DNA of 64,000 nucleotides from Mycolicibacterium neworleansense (GTDB lineage: Bacteria; Actinomycetota; Actinomycetes; Mycobacteriales; Mycobacteriaceae): the NCBI RefSeq assembly GCF_001245615.1, contig NZ_CWKH01000001.1, positions 558,001 to 622,000 of the forward strand, written 5' to 3'. Under the pieces are notes generated by a model. That model did not search any database. It was not told where the DNA came from and was given only the letters and a program-made list of their open reading frames with translations. A program made the translations under genes and the position numbers. How positions within the stretch are numbered: position 1 is the stretch's first letter; the number at the start of each line of letters is the position of its first letter. Shown piece after piece: positions 17,935 to 27,638 of the stretch.

Positions 17935-19022
17935 TTCTTCAACACCACCACCGAGCGCAGTACCTCGCCGGAGTGCATCTTGTGGAACGCATCCTCGATC
18001 GCATCCAGCCCGATGCGCTCGGAGACGAACTTCTCCAACGGCAGCCGGCCCTGCAGGTACAGGGAGATCAGGGTGGGGAAGTCGCGTTCGGGCAGGCAGT
18101 CGCCATACCAGGAGGACTTCAAAGATCCACCGCGGGAGAAGAAGTCGACCAGCGGCATCTCCAGCGTCATGTCCGGGGTCGGCACACCGACCAGCACCAC
18201 GGTGCCGGCCAGATCACGCGCATAGAACGCCTGCTTCCAGGTCTCGGGGCGGCCGACCGCGTCGATCACCACGTCGGCGCCGAAGCCGTCGGTCAGATCC
18301 TGGATGGTCGTTACCGCGTCGAGCTCACGGGCGTTGATGGTGTGGGTGGCCCCGAAATCGCGGGCCCAGTCCAGCTTCTTGTTGTCGGTGTCGACGGCGA
18401 TGATCTTCTTGGCGCCGACCAGTGCGGCACCGGCGATCGCGGCATCGCCCACCCCGCCACAGCCGATCACCGCGACGGTGTCGTCACGGGTCACCGCGCC
18501 GGTGTTGATCGCCGCGCCGATGCCGGCCATCACGCCGCAGCCCAGCAGGCCGGCCACGGCCGGGTCGGCCTCGGAATCGACCTTGGTGCACTGACCTTCG
18601 TGGACCAGGGTCTTGTCGGCGAACGCGCCGATGCCCAGCGCCGGGGTGAGTTCCGTTCCGTCGGTCAGCGTCATCTTCTGGGCGGCGTTGTGAGTGTCGA
18701 AGCACAGATGCGGGCGGCCGCGTTTACAGGCGCGGCATTCGCCACACACCGCACGCCAGTTGAGGATGACGAAGTCGCCGGGTTCGACGTGGGTGACTCC
18801 CTCGCCGACCGATTCGACCGTGCCTGCGGCCTCGTGGCCGAGCAGGAACGGGTATTCGTCGTTGATACCGCCCTCGCGATAGGTCAGGTCGGTATGGCAC
18901 ACGCCGCAGGCGATGATGTCGACCACCACCTCACCGGGCCCCGGATCGGGGATGACGATGTCGACCAGTTCGACCGGCTGACCTTTGGACCGAGAAATCA
19001 CACCACGCACCGTCTGGCTCAT
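17931..19022 (-). CDS. mscR: S-nitrosomycothiol reductase / mycothiol-dependent formaldehyde dehydrogenase
   Basis: A 363-residue zinc-dependent class III-like alcohol dehydrogenase. Catalytic zinc ligands lie in ACGVCHTD and LLGHEAAG; the structural-zinc lobe has the four-Cys pattern [15 protein letters not shown]; the NAD site is [14 protein letters not shown]. Length and the [15 protein letters not shown] region match MscR (AdhE2, Rv2259), which oxidises S-hydroxymethylmycothiol and reduces S-nitrosomycothiol, protecting against formaldehyde and nitric oxide. Overlaps the downstream MBL-fold hydrolase gene by 4 bases, so both are probably translated together. The upstream region (19023-19125) is shared with a divergent gene. 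Confidence 0.93.
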   Translation of the reverse strand: MSQTVRGVISRSKGQPVELVDIVIPDPGPGEVVVDIIACGVCHTDLTYREGGINDEYPFLLGHEAAGTVESVGEGVTHVEPGDFVILNWRAVCGECRACKRGRPHLCFDTHNAAQKMTLTDGTELTPALGIGAFADKTLVHEGQCTKVDSEADPAVAGLLGCGVMAGIGAAINTGAVTRDDTVAVIGCGGVGDAAIAGAALVGAKKIIAVDTDNKKLDWARDFGATHTINARELDAVTTIQDLTDGFGADVVIDAVGRPETWKQAFYARDLAGTVVLVGVPTPDMTLEMPLVDFFSRGGSLKSSWYGDCLPERDFPTLISLYLQGRLPLEKFVSERIGLDAIEDAFHKMHSGEVLRSVVVLKK

Positions 19023-19125
19023 GCCTATAACCTAATGCAAACCGGACAGGTGTCCAATTAGTGGCCGGATCTTCGTCGCCCACTGAATCTCGGCCTGGTG
19101 GAGCGTCCGCGCGTTACCGTGGGTT

Positions 19126-20010
19126 GTGGTCGACGATCGAACCCAATTGCTGGTGGTCGCACGCTCGGCGTATCGGCGAAATGACTGGCGCACCAGCTAT
19201 GAATCCTTCAGCCGCGTCGACGGGGTGCAGACCCTCGACACCGATGATCTTGCCGTATACGCGTCGGCAGCCTGGCGTCAGGGGCACGGCCGCGAATCCG
19301 TGCGGATCAACGAACAGGTGCACACCCGCCTATTGCGTACCGACCCCGTGCAGGCGGCGATGAAGGCCGCCGAACTCGGCCTGGCCTGGCTGGCCCGCGG
19401 TCACCTTGCGCTGGCCCGCAGTTGGGGGCAAAGAGCGCAGGTTCTGCTCGACGGCGTTCCCGAGACCACCGCGCACGGTTACCTGGCGTACCTGCTCGCG
19501 GTGATCGCGGCCGACGCCGGCGAGCCCGAACACTTCGATACTGCGACACGCCAATTGGCGGTCATCGCGAAGAACTTGGACGATGCCGCCCTGCGCACGC
19601 TGGCGCAGGCGCTCACCGGCACGGCCGCCGTGGCCGCAGGCGATCCTGCCGGCTCCCGGGCCCTCGATCAGGTGCTGCTGCCGGTGCTGGACGAGCCGGT
19701 GCCGGTGGAATGGGCCGCCGATGTCTACCGGCGCGCGCTGACCCTGGCGCACCGGCAGGGCGCAGGTGACCGCGTCGCCTCCTGGGCGCAATCCATGCAG
19801 CGCTGGTGTGACGCCACCGAGCCGGAATCGACCCAGTCGGCATATCGTGCGGTGTGCGACGTGCACCGCCTGTCGGTAGTCGCCGATCCGGACCCGCGGG
19901 ATCTGGTTCGGCGGGTGGTCGGTCTGCGCCGGCTCGTGGCCGATGTGGATGCCGTGGCCGCGAGCATGGTCGAGGAACTGCTTTCCCGGAACCTGGGGGA
20001 CCACCGATAG
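19126..20010 (+). CDS. Helical repeat (TPR-like) hypothetical protein
   Basis: A 294-residue Ala- and Leu-rich, mostly helical protein starting at GTG 19126. Successive helix pairs such as SYESFSRVD, AAWRQGHGRES, MKAAELGLAWLARGHLALA and ADVYRRALTLAHRQGA resemble tetratricopeptide repeats seen in LuxR-type regulators, but no helix-turn-helix is present. No signal peptide. I do not recognise a specific family. It is followed 10 bases later by a beta-lactamase-fold gene, so they may share a transcript. Confidence 0.72.
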   Translation: MVDDRTQLLVVARSAYRRNDWRTSYESFSRVDGVQTLDTDDLAVYASAAWRQGHGRESVRINEQVHTRLLRTDPVQAAMKAAELGLAWLARGHLALARSWGQRAQVLLDGVPETTAHGYLAYLLAVIAADAGEPEHFDTATRQLAVIAKNLDDAALRTLAQALTGTAAVAAGDPAGSRALDQVLLPVLDEPVPVEWAADVYRRALTLAHRQGAGDRVASWAQSMQRWCDATEPESTQSAYRAVCDVHRLSVVADPDPRDLVRRVVGLRRLVADVDAVAASMVEELLSRNLGDHR

Positions 20011-20020
20011 ATTGGGCGCG

Positions 20021-20854
20021 ATGAGCGCTGCCGATGTCCTCAAGCTGATCGACGATTGGCCGGTCGACGCGGCGGCCGCAGCGGTGGTCGGCCCGTCCGG
20101 TGTGCTGGCCGGCCATGGTGACCTGAGCAAGGCCTTCACGCTGGCCTCGGTGACCAAACCACTGGTGGCCCGTGCCGTTCAGGTCGCGATCGAAGAGGGC
20201 GCCGTCGAACTCGACACCCCGGCCGGCCCGCCCGGTTCGACGATCCGTCATCTGTTGGCGCACGCATCGGGGGTGGCCATGCGGTCGGCCGAGGTGCTGG
20301 CCCAACCCGGACAGCGACGCATCTATTCGAACTACGGATTCGAACTGCTGGCGCGTGCGGTCGAGGCCGCCGCCGACATCGAGTTCGGCAACTATCTGAC
20401 CGAGGCGGTGTTCGAGCCGCTGCAGATGTCGGCTTCCACGTTGCTGGGTGGGGCCGAGGCGGCCGGGTTCGGCGGAGTGTCGACGGTGGCCGACCTGGCG
20501 ATGTTCGCCCGGGAGCTGTTGCGGCCGGGTTTGGTGTCCCAGCAATTGCACGATGAGGCGGTGACCGTGCAGTTCGGCGGCCTTGACGGGGTGCTGCCGG
20601 GGTTCGGTGTGCAGCGGCCCAACGACTGGGGGCTGGGCTTCGAGCTCCGGGACGACAAATCGCCGCACTGGACCGGCTCGGCAAACTCGCCACGTACGTT
20701 CGGGCACTTCGGCCAGTCGGGGACGTTCCTGTGGGTCGATCCGGCCGCTGACCTGGCCTTGGTGGTACTGACCGACCGCGATTTCGGGGACTGGAGCTAC
20801 CCGCTGTGGCCCGCGATATCTGATGGAGTGCTGAGAGAAAACGGCACAGACTAG
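20021..20854 (+). CDS. Beta-lactamase-fold serine hydrolase (Rv2257c equivalent)
   Basis: A 277-residue class C beta-lactamase/esterase-family protein. The nucleophile motif SxxK is seen in LASVTKPLVA (near residue 40-45) and the second motif YxN in RIYSNYGFELL (about 105). No signal peptide, so a cytoplasmic esterase or peptidase-like enzyme is more likely than a secreted beta-lactamase. ATG at 20021 is in frame and follows TTGGGCGCG. Gene order with the following DUF3145 gene matches Rv2257c-Rv2256c. Confidence 0.87.
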   Translation: MSAADVLKLIDDWPVDAAAAAVVGPSGVLAGHGDLSKAFTLASVTKPLVARAVQVAIEEGAVELDTPAGPPGSTIRHLLAHASGVAMRSAEVLAQPGQRRIYSNYGFELLARAVEAAADIEFGNYLTEAVFEPLQMSASTLLGGAEAAGFGGVSTVADLAMFARELLRPGLVSQQLHDEAVTVQFGGLDGVLPGFGVQRPNDWGLGFELRDDKSPHWTGSANSPRTFGHFGQSGTFLWVDPAADLALVVLTDRDFGDWSYPLWPAISDGVLRENGTD

Positions 20855-20968
20855 CGCAACACTGGCCACACAAGGCACAATAGACACGCGCGACACACAC
20901 AACTGGATGCTCGATCGGAATACCAGGCCGTTGGGGAAGACGTCCCTCGTATCCCGAAGGAGTAGCAG

Positions 20969-21481
20969 ATGCGTGCGTCGAACCAGTTCGCCGACGCGGC
21001 GACGGGCGTGGTGTATGTCCATGCCTCACCCGCGGCGGTTTGCCCGCATGTTGAGTGGGCGTTGTCGTCGACCCTGTCGGCGCGGGCGAACCTGAAGTGG
21101 ACCCCGCAACCGGCCATGCCTGGCCAGTTGCGCGCGGTGACCAACTGGATCGGGCCCGTCGGCACCGGGGCGCAGCTGGCAAATGCCCTGCGCTCCTGGT
21201 CAGTGCTGCGCTTCGAGGTGACCGAGGACCCCAGCGCCGGCGTGGACGGGCACCGCTGGTGCCATACCCCGCAGCTGGGCCTGTGGAGCGGCGCGATGAG
21301 CGCCAACGGCGACGTTATGGTCGGCGAGATGCGACTGCGTTCGCTGATGGCCGGCGGCGCTGACATGCTGGCCGCCGAACTCGACACCGTGCTGGGCACC
21401 GCGTGGGACGAGGCCCTCGAGCCCTACCGCAACGGCGGTGATGGCGCTGAGGTCTCCTGGCTGAGCCGGGGCGTGGGGTAG
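20969..21481 (+). CDS. DUF3145 family protein (Rv2256c equivalent)
   Basis: A 170-residue actinobacterial conserved protein of unknown function. The N-terminus MRASNQFADAATGVVYVHASP and the middle RWCHTPQLGLWSGAMSANGDVM are strongly characteristic of DUF3145. It has its own ribosome site (GAAGGAG) 6 bases before ATG. The 114-base gap upstream contains a candidate -10 element (CACAATAGA, about 20876-20884), consistent with an independent promoter. No signal peptide or catalytic motif seen. Confidence 0.88.
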   Translation: MRASNQFADAATGVVYVHASPAAVCPHVEWALSSTLSARANLKWTPQPAMPGQLRAVTNWIGPVGTGAQLANALRSWSVLRFEVTEDPSAGVDGHRWCHTPQLGLWSGAMSANGDVMVGEMRLRSLMAGGADMLAAELDTVLGTAWDEALEPYRNGGDGAEVSWLSRGVG

Positions 21482-21485
21482 CGCG

Positions 21486-22010
21486 TCAGCTACGAGCCCA
21501 GAGGCAGTAGCCGCTGAGCTTCACCGTGAACATGTGATCGCTGACCTCGACGGTCAGCGGTTGGCCCGGGGCCGCCGTCGAGGTTTTGGGGCCTGATGTA
21601 CGGCCCGCCGCGACTACGTCGACCACCTCGGCACTGCAGTGGGCCTCGGCGGTCTGCGGCGTCGCCGTCCAGGTTCCTCCCTGGGCCTCCGGATTCCGGC
21701 GGCCCTGCCCGTGCAGGATGAGTTCGGGCCCGGTGGTCAGCCACCGATCCGACGAAGGATAGGGGCTCCCGAACGCCTGCCACCTGCCGTCCGCGCACTG
21801 CAGCAGCCGCCGGTCGTTACCGATCTGCCCCGGATCGGTCGGAGTCAGCGCGCCGGCAAGACTTCCGGCACACGACGCCTCCGGCTGAGGAGCCGTGGTT
21901 TCGGGTGGGCCGGGTGGCACCGGCTCCGGATCGGCGTGTGCACAGGCACTCGTGGACAGTCCGGCGACCACGGTCAGGGCTGCCGCACCCAGCGCCAACG
22001 CTCGACACAT
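21486..22010 (-). CDS. Secreted/lipoprotein-like hypothetical protein
   Basis: A 174-residue exported protein. The N-terminus MCRALALGAAALTVVAGLSTSACAHAD is a signal peptide; STSAC could be a lipobox or ACAHA-D a signal peptidase I site. A Pro/Glu-rich linker follows. Cys residues at ASCAGS, LQCADG, AHCSAE and GYCLWARS may form two disulfides. Lies 3 bases downstream of the large DUF4185 surface-protein gene in the same direction, suggesting an operon. Function unknown. Confidence 0.78.
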   Translation of the reverse strand: MCRALALGAAALTVVAGLSTSACAHADPEPVPPGPPETTAPQPEASCAGSLAGALTPTDPGQIGNDRRLLQCADGRWQAFGSPYPSSDRWLTTGPELILHGQGRRNPEAQGGTWTATPQTAEAHCSAEVVDVVAAGRTSGPKTSTAAPGQPLTVEVSDHMFTVKLSGYCLWARS

Positions 22011-22013
22011 CGT

Positions 22014-24200
22014 CTACACCGAGACGGTCTTCATCGTGGACACGTCGGTCTGCATCAACTGCACGTTGTACGCACCCCAGTAGGAAAGGTTGTAGTACAG
22101 GTACTGCGAGTTGTCCTCCACGACATTGCCGTTGGCGTCGACCTTGTTGAAGTAATCGGTGCCCGACATCGGGTGGACCATGGGCGCGTACATGCCGGTG
22201 TTGGACGTCAGGTTGTTGTTCACCAGCGTCGTGGTATCCGACCATTCACCCTGCGGTGAATCGGATACCCGCATCACCACATTGTTGCCGCCATCGGTGT
22301 AGAGCACCACGTACTTGCCCAGGTACTCGTTGTACTGCACCGACATCTCGCTGACGTTGCCGCCCGTGGGCAGGCCGCCGACCCAGATACCGTTCGCGAT
22401 CTTGGTGAACAGCCCGAACGTGAAGAAATCCGCGACCCGGTACACCGTCGGCAGGAAATCGGTTCTGCTGGAACCGAACACCGGCACCGCCGCCGATGGA
22501 TCACCGGAGACCCACTGCCCGGCACCGCTGGAATCCTCACCCGCCCAGTACTCATACGCATCCAGGTTGGTGATCTGATCCTTCTCGACCCGGGCCACAT
22601 ACGCCGAACCCTGCCTGCCCGACGGTGTCCCGTACACATAGACATAGGGATCGGTCGGGTCGTCCGACATCACCAGGGCGTTCTGCTGGAAGTGTTCGTC
22701 ACCGGGGACATAGGCCGGGCCCGCGCGGAACCAGCCCGACGAACGGATGGTGTCCGGGTCGACCGTCCAGGTTTTGCCGCCGTCCGTGGAGTAGGCGATT
22801 CCGGAGTAGTTGGTGGTCCAGCTGCCCGGGTTGTCCCAGGTGCGGATCGACATCACGGTGGCGTACTGCGTGTAGCCGCCTTCGGCAGTGGGGTCATCCT
22901 TGATCGCGATCGCCGAGGTCGGGATCATCGTGTAAGTCCGGCCGAAGAGCCCGTCTTGCCCCGGGTCGTAGATGATCTGGGCGGCTCCCGCCGGGGCGCC
23001 GCCGGTGCCGTACCACGTCGGTGTGCCCGGGACGCCGGGTCCCGCGCCCGCGTGGATCAGCGCGTCGCTGAACTGAAGACCGTTGGACAGATCGGTGTCG
23101 ATGGAGCGGAACAACACGTTGTTGCGCCAGTCGCCGGTCATTCCCGGCCCGCTGTAAGTGTCGCCGAACAGCGTGTAGATGATTGCTTTTCCGGTCGCGG
23201 GATCGGTGTAGCCGCTGTTCCACATGATGCCCAGATCCGTGCCCGCGACGTACCAGTGGTCCGTGTAGCCGGGCCCGGTGACCCAACCGAGCTTTTCGGT
23301 GTAATTCGCCAGCGACGCCGGAACCTGAGGCTTGGGGGTCAGGTCATCGGTCTGTGCGGCCGTATCAGGGCTGACCGCGGCCATCGGCTGGATCTCTCCC
23401 TCGGCGACCACCGAGGCGGCGTCGTTGGCCGAGATGACGCGGGAACTCAACGGGTTCATCGACCGCTCGAATTCCCTACGCGTCCAGGCCATCATGGCCC
23501 ACAGGGCGGGGGACTGAGCGGGTGCCACGGGGCTGGTCCCGGCACCGAACGGGGACAGGCCGGCGGCGCTCAGCAGCGCCGTGACCACTGGCGGAGCGGT
23601 GATCTTCGGAACGGCGGGCTCGGGCGCGGAGATGGGCACGACGGTCTTGTCCGGTGACGCGGCCGGGACGTCGAGTGTGGTCACCGGTGTGCGCAGCGTC
23701 GAGAACGCGTCGCGGCTGCGCTCGGTGATGTCCTCGGTGGTCTCCTGCAGCCGTACGTCCACGGTGTCGGCAGGTTCGGTGCGCTTCAGCCGTGGCCCGG
23801 TGGCGGGGGTGTCGGTGATGGTGCCCTGAATCTTGCTCCGGACCTTGCTCGTCCGGCTCCGCTGCGGAGTGCGCGTGGAGTCCAGCCGGCTCTGTGTCTT
23901 CTTGATGGCGTCACCGATGTCGTCCAGGCCGGACTCGACCTCCTTGCGGACCCGCTCGCCGATCCTCGACAGCGTGTCGGAAGGTGTGGCACCGGGTTTC
24001 TTGGTCTTCGAGGGTTTGCTCGGAGTCTTCTTCTCCGCCGAACTCGAGGTGGTGCCGTCGGAGCTCCCCGCGCTCGATTTGCCAGGATCGCCCGATCCGC
24101 CTTCGGCCCAGGCGATTCCGGTCCCGGAGGTCAGTGCCGTTCCGATGCCGAGAGCAACGGCCAGCGCACCGACGCGGCCGATGTATTTGGTCGATTCCAT
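22014..24200 (-). CDS. Large exported DUF4185 domain protein with Ser/Thr/Lys/Pro-rich N-terminal region
   Basis: A 728-residue exported protein. The N-terminus MESTKYIGRVGALAVALGIG followed by TALTSGTGIAWA is a signal peptide of a type shared by many mycobacterial surface proteins. Residues about 33-270 are low complexity, rich in Ser, Thr, Lys and Pro (SSSAEKKTPSKPSKTKKPG). The C-terminal about 430 residues are DUF4185-like: NSGYTDPATGKAIIYTLFGD, RNNVLFRSIDTDLSNGLQ and a terminal GTDYFNKVDANG region, a probable beta-propeller. ATG at 24200 is preferred (GGAG 5 bases upstream) over 24224. Surface adhesin or carbohydrate-binding functions are possible but not shown. Confidence 0.83.
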   Translation of the reverse strand: MESTKYIGRVGALAVALGIGTALTSGTGIAWAEGGSGDPGKSSAGSSDGTTSSSAEKKTPSKPSKTKKPGATPSDTLSRIGERVRKEVESGLDDIGDAIKKTQSRLDSTRTPQRSRTSKVRSKIQGTITDTPATGPRLKRTEPADTVDVRLQETTEDITERSRDAFSTLRTPVTTLDVPAASPDKTVVPISAPEPAVPKITAPPVVTALLSAAGLSPFGAGTSPVAPAQSPALWAMMAWTRREFERSMNPLSSRVISANDAASVVAEGEIQPMAAVSPDTAAQTDDLTPKPQVPASLANYTEKLGWVTGPGYTDHWYVAGTDLGIMWNSGYTDPATGKAIIYTLFGDTYSGPGMTGDWRNNVLFRSIDTDLSNGLQFSDALIHAGAGPGVPGTPTWYGTGGAPAGAAQIIYDPGQDGLFGRTYTMIPTSAIAIKDDPTAEGGYTQYATVMSIRTWDNPGSWTTNYSGIAYSTDGGKTWTVDPDTIRSSGWFRAGPAYVPGDEHFQQNALVMSDDPTDPYVYVYGTPSGRQGSAYVARVEKDQITNLDAYEYWAGEDSSGAGQWVSGDPSAAVPVFGSSRTDFLPTVYRVADFFTFGLFTKIANGIWVGGLPTGGNVSEMSVQYNEYLGKYVVLYTDGGNNVVMRVSDSPQGEWSDTTTLVNNNLTSNTGMYAPMVHPMSGTDYFNKVDANGNVVEDNSQYLYYNLSYWGAYNVQLMQTDVSTMKTVSV

Positions 24201-24320
24201 GACGCTCCGTACCAGTCCACTCACTCAAACCCCGGCCCAAACGAAAACGTACCGTGTGCCGTTCATTGCATCGGGCAAACACGCCGATTCGCAGCATGTG
24301 GCCTGAACTGCCAAGGAATG

Positions 24321-25775
24321 TCACCTGATCCGGTAGTGAGCGGGATCAGGCTCGGACAGCATGCGGGTGAGGGTGGACCGGTCGAACGGCCACAGGTCGA
24401 TGGTTCCGGCGTCGGTGATGTACCAGGAATTGCACCCGGTGTTCCATACCGTCGGCCCGAGCCCGTCGGCGACCGCGGCGTTGAATTCGTCGGTGGCCTG
24501 TTCGGTGACCTCGACTTCGGAGACCTCGCCGTTCTCGAACCGCTTGAGCCAGGCCACGATGTAGCCGGCGGTGAGCTCGGCCGAGTACTGCAGCGGGATC
24601 GACCCGGTCGGCGAGTTCGGGCCCAGCACGGTGAACAGGTTCGGGAACCCAGGGATTGCGGTCATGCGGTACGCCCGGGGGCCCTTGACCCAGGCATCAT
24701 CGAGCGTGATGCCGTCGCGGCCCACGACCGTCATGGGCCGCATGTAGTTGTGCGCCTGAAATCCGGTGGCCAGCACCACGACATCCACATCGTGGTGAGT
24801 GCCGTCGGCAGTGCGGATACCGGTAGCGGTGAACTCCGCGATGGGATCGTCGATCAGGCTGGCGTTGGGCCGCTTGATGGCGCGGTAGTACGAGCCCGAG
24901 ACCACCTGCCGTTTACACAGCGGCTCGTAGTCCGGGGTCAGCTTCGCGCGCAGCGCACGGTCGCGGACCTGGGCGGCCAGACTCCACCGGGCGTAGGCCT
25001 GCACCAACTTGCGCCGCCACGACGGCGTGGTGACGACATCGGCGAGGATCCCCGCTCCCCATTGCAGCCGCCGGAACAGGAAGTCATGCCATCCAGGGCG
25101 CCGGCGCAACACCTTCGCCAGTACCGACGACTGCCGCAGCGACATCGGTGCCCACAGGATCCACTGCGGTGACCGAGCGAAGTGCAGCAGTGCCCGGGCC
25201 TTCGGCTGCAAAGCCGAAACCACCTGCACACCGGTGGATCCCGTGCCGATCACGGCGATGCGCCGACCGTCGGTCGCCACATCCGGATCCCACCGTGCCG
25301 TGTGCACGATCGGTCCGCCGAAGGTCTCCATGCCGGGAATCTCGGGTACCGACGGGTGATGCAACACCCCGGTGGCGCAGATGACGAAATCGGCGGTCAG
25401 GGTGTCCCCGTCACGTGTGGTGAGCGTCCACGACGTCGTGGTGCTGTCGTATCGGGCCTCGGTGACTTCGGTATTGCACCGCAGATGGGCGTCGAGCCCG
25501 AATCGTTCCACGACGTCGCGGTGATAGCGCTGGATGTCACCGCCGTTGGCCCAGATGTGGCTCCAGTCCGGTTTGGGTGCGAACGAGAACTGGTAGATCT
25601 GCGACGGGACGTCGCAAGTCAGTCCGGGGTAGCGGTTCCAGTGCCAGACGCCACCGACGTCCGAACCCTTTTCCAGGATCGTGAAATTGGTGAATCCGGC
25701 CTGTTTGAGCGTGTAGGCCGTGGCGATGCCTGCCATCCCGGCGCCGATGATGACGACGCGGGCCTCGCGACTCAT
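24321..25775 (-). CDS. FAD-dependent Baeyer-Villiger-type monooxygenase
   Basis: A 484-residue flavin monooxygenase. It has the FAD Rossmann motif VIIGAGMAGIATAYTL, the Baeyer-Villiger fingerprint FxGxxxHxxxW in FGGPIVHTARWD (about residues 150-161), the NADPH Rossmann motif VIGTGSTGVQVV, and ATGFQAHNYMRP. The predicted reaction is NADPH/O2-dependent conversion of a ketone or aldehyde to an ester, or S/N oxidation. It is the last gene of a coupled three-gene unit (SDR, patatin, monooxygenase), each overlapping the next by 4 bases, an arrangement resembling the mymA operon. Substrate unknown; a lipid-derived ketone is plausible. Confidence 0.92.
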   Translation of the reverse strand: MSREARVVIIGAGMAGIATAYTLKQAGFTNFTILEKGSDVGGVWHWNRYPGLTCDVPSQIYQFSFAPKPDWSHIWANGGDIQRYHRDVVERFGLDAHLRCNTEVTEARYDSTTTSWTLTTRDGDTLTADFVICATGVLHHPSVPEIPGMETFGGPIVHTARWDPDVATDGRRIAVIGTGSTGVQVVSALQPKARALLHFARSPQWILWAPMSLRQSSVLAKVLRRRPGWHDFLFRRLQWGAGILADVVTTPSWRRKLVQAYARWSLAAQVRDRALRAKLTPDYEPLCKRQVVSGSYYRAIKRPNASLIDDPIAEFTATGIRTADGTHHDVDVVVLATGFQAHNYMRPMTVVGRDGITLDDAWVKGPRAYRMTAIPGFPNLFTVLGPNSPTGSIPLQYSAELTAGYIVAWLKRFENGEVSEVEVTEQATDEFNAAVADGLGPTVWNTGCNSWYITDAGTIDLWPFDRSTLTRMLSEPDPAHYRIR

Positions 25776-26701
25776 CGGGCCTCCTCGCCGACGACGAGCG
25801 CCCGCCGGACCGTTGCAGGTGCGGTGCGCATCGACGCCTCGAATGCCGACCGTCGTCGGCCGCGCCGCATGAAATGTGAACCGAGCCCGGCCAGATCCGC
25901 CGCATCGGGCCGGATGACGACGACCTGCGTGCCACGCGCCCGCACCGCGGCCACTTCGCGGTCCAGCCCGGCCGACATCGGTCGGCGCAGCAGTGCATGC
26001 TCCAGCCTTCCGCCGAATCCCGGTGCCCGCATACCCGGTTCGGAGGCCATGGGAGTGATGACGTAGATGACGTCTGCCTCGTCGCGGCCGATCAGATCGA
26101 CCGACGCGGTCGACGCGGCGCCGCCGTCGACGAAGTGCCTGCCGCCGATGGTGACCGGTGGCATCCATCCCGGCACCGCCCAGGACGCGCGTAGCGCTTC
26201 GCCCACGGTGGCCACAGGTGCGCCGGGCGCCCCGAATGCGACGCGCTCGCCACGCTGGTAGTCGAAGGCGACCATCCGGACACCGGCGTGGGGCAGCCAC
26301 CCCGAGGCGCCCGAGAACCCGTCGGCCAGGCGCTGCAACCAGTCTGGATTGGCACGCCCCACGGGAGCGATGCCGGTGGCGGCGGCGAGACCTCGTTGAC
26401 TGCCGAGCAGTCGCGGGTTGAGCAGGCGGGGTGCCGGGACGGGCGGCAGGCCGGCTGGAGTGTCCGCGACATGCCGGCGCAGACGCTCGTCGGCGGAGGT
26501 GCCGCGCTGCATGGCGACAAGGTCGCTCACCGTGGCGCCGCCGCCCAGCATCGTGATGAGCTCGGCTCCGGCCGACGTGCCCTGCATTATCGCGGCCTCG
26601 CGCGGATCCCACCCCGTCTGTTCGGCAAGGGCGTGCAGTGCCGCGACCGTCCAGGCACCGCCGATGGTGCCACCACAGCCGATCACCAGTGCCGTGGTCA
26701 T
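25772..26701 (-). CDS. Patatin-like phospholipase
   Basis: A 309-residue patatin-like acyl hydrolase. Oxyanion-hole sequence GCGGTIGGAW is at the N-terminus, the Ser nucleophile is in QGTSAGAEL (GxSxG), and the catalytic Asp is in FVDGGAAST (DGG). Predicted to cleave acyl chains from phospholipids or other acyl esters. The start overlaps the SDR stop, and its stop overlaps the monooxygenase start, so the three proteins should be made together: release of a lipid chain, SDR oxidation, Baeyer-Villiger oxygenation is a plausible order. Confidence 0.9.
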   Translation of the reverse strand: MTTALVIGCGGTIGGAWTVAALHALAEQTGWDPREAAIMQGTSAGAELITMLGGGATVSDLVAMQRGTSADERLRRHVADTPAGLPPVPAPRLLNPRLLGSQRGLAAATGIAPVGRANPDWLQRLADGFSGASGWLPHAGVRMVAFDYQRGERVAFGAPGAPVATVGEALRASWAVPGWMPPVTIGGRHFVDGGAASTASVDLIGRDEADVIYVITPMASEPGMRAPGFGGRLEHALLRRPMSAGLDREVAAVRARGTQVVVIRPDAADLAGLGSHFMRRGRRRSAFEASMRTAPATVRRALVVGEEAR

Positions 26702-27582
26702 GGTGTCGCCTCGGAATCACGCTGTGTCGCATGAGATTTCGACTGCCGTTCGAGACGCTGGACATAGGTAAAGCGGCCGTGCTCGTCGACGGCGGTCAGG
26801 GCGCGGCGGTCGTCGACCTTGCCTCGTACCGCGCGTTGAAGAAATTCGGGCACCAGGGCATCGACGAGGGCCCACCCGGGAGCGACCCAACCCGGCACCG
26901 AGGTCCGGGCGGCGTGGGTGCGGACAGTCTTGAGGATCGCCCGCGCGACGTCATCGGGATCCACTGTGGGCAGACCGTTTCCGAGTGGCACACCCGAGGC
27001 GAGTTCGGTGCGGACCGCTGACGGCAGTACGGCCGACACCGAGACCCCCGTGCCTGCGTACTCACGTCGGGCAGCCAGCGAAGCGCCCAGTGCGGCGAAC
27101 TTGCTGGCGTTGTAGGTCACCATGCCCGGGATCGGGATCATGCCTGCCATCGACGCCACATTGACCACGTGACCGTGACCGCGCGCCACCATCGACGGGA
27201 CGACGGTGCGCATGCCGTTGAGGACCCCTCGCACGTTGACGTCGAGGATGAGATCGGTCGTCGCCTCGGATTCGGCGTCGAACGCACCAAGTGGCATGAC
27301 CCCGGCGTTGTTGACCAAGATGTCGACACTGCCCGATTCCCGGACAGCGTCGGCCACGAAGCGCTCCCACGACGACCGCGACGTGACATCGAGGTAGGCC
27401 GCCCGGCAGCGGGGGAGACCGGCTGCGGTCGTGGCCGCCACATCGGCGTCGACATCGCCGATCCATACTGTGGCACCACGGGCGGAGAACAGCTCCGCCG
27501 TCTTGGCGCCAATGCCGCGTGCCCCGCCGGTGACGATCACCACCGCCCCGGTCATCGGCGTCTGCCGCTGTGAAAACCGCAC
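26698..27582 (-). CDS. Short-chain dehydrogenase (SadH-like)
   Basis: A 294-residue classical SDR with TGGARGIGAKTA cofactor motif, NNAGVMPLG, catalytic Ser in VASMAGMIP and YNASK. The C-terminal extension of about 50 residues (VDDRRALTAVDEHGRFTYVQ) is longer than in typical FabG proteins. Start GTG at 27582 has GGGGAGG 6 bases upstream; ATG at 27555 is an alternative. First gene of the unit with patatin and monooxygenase and divergent from tetR; probable regulator site between them. Confidence 0.91.
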   Translation of the reverse strand: MRFSQRQTPMTGAVVIVTGGARGIGAKTAELFSARGATVWIGDVDADVAATTAAGLPRCRAAYLDVTSRSSWERFVADAVRESGSVDILVNNAGVMPLGAFDAESEATTDLILDVNVRGVLNGMRTVVPSMVARGHGHVVNVASMAGMIPIPGMVTYNASKFAALGASLAARREYAGTGVSVSAVLPSAVRTELASGVPLGNGLPTVDPDDVARAILKTVRTHAARTSVPGWVAPGWALVDALVPEFLQRAVRGKVDDRRALTAVDEHGRFTYVQRLERQSKSHATQRDSEATP

Positions 27583-27638
27583 GTCATGCCTCCCCTGAGG
27601 TCTCTCGCGACCATTCGAATACTCACGGTATCTGAATA

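Noticed and set aside
24321..26765. A single 814-residue fusion protein covering the monooxygenase and patatin region
   Set aside because: The upstream half of that frame is an Arg-rich out-of-frame shadow of the patatin gene. The real monooxygenase starts at 25775 with an ATGA overlap.
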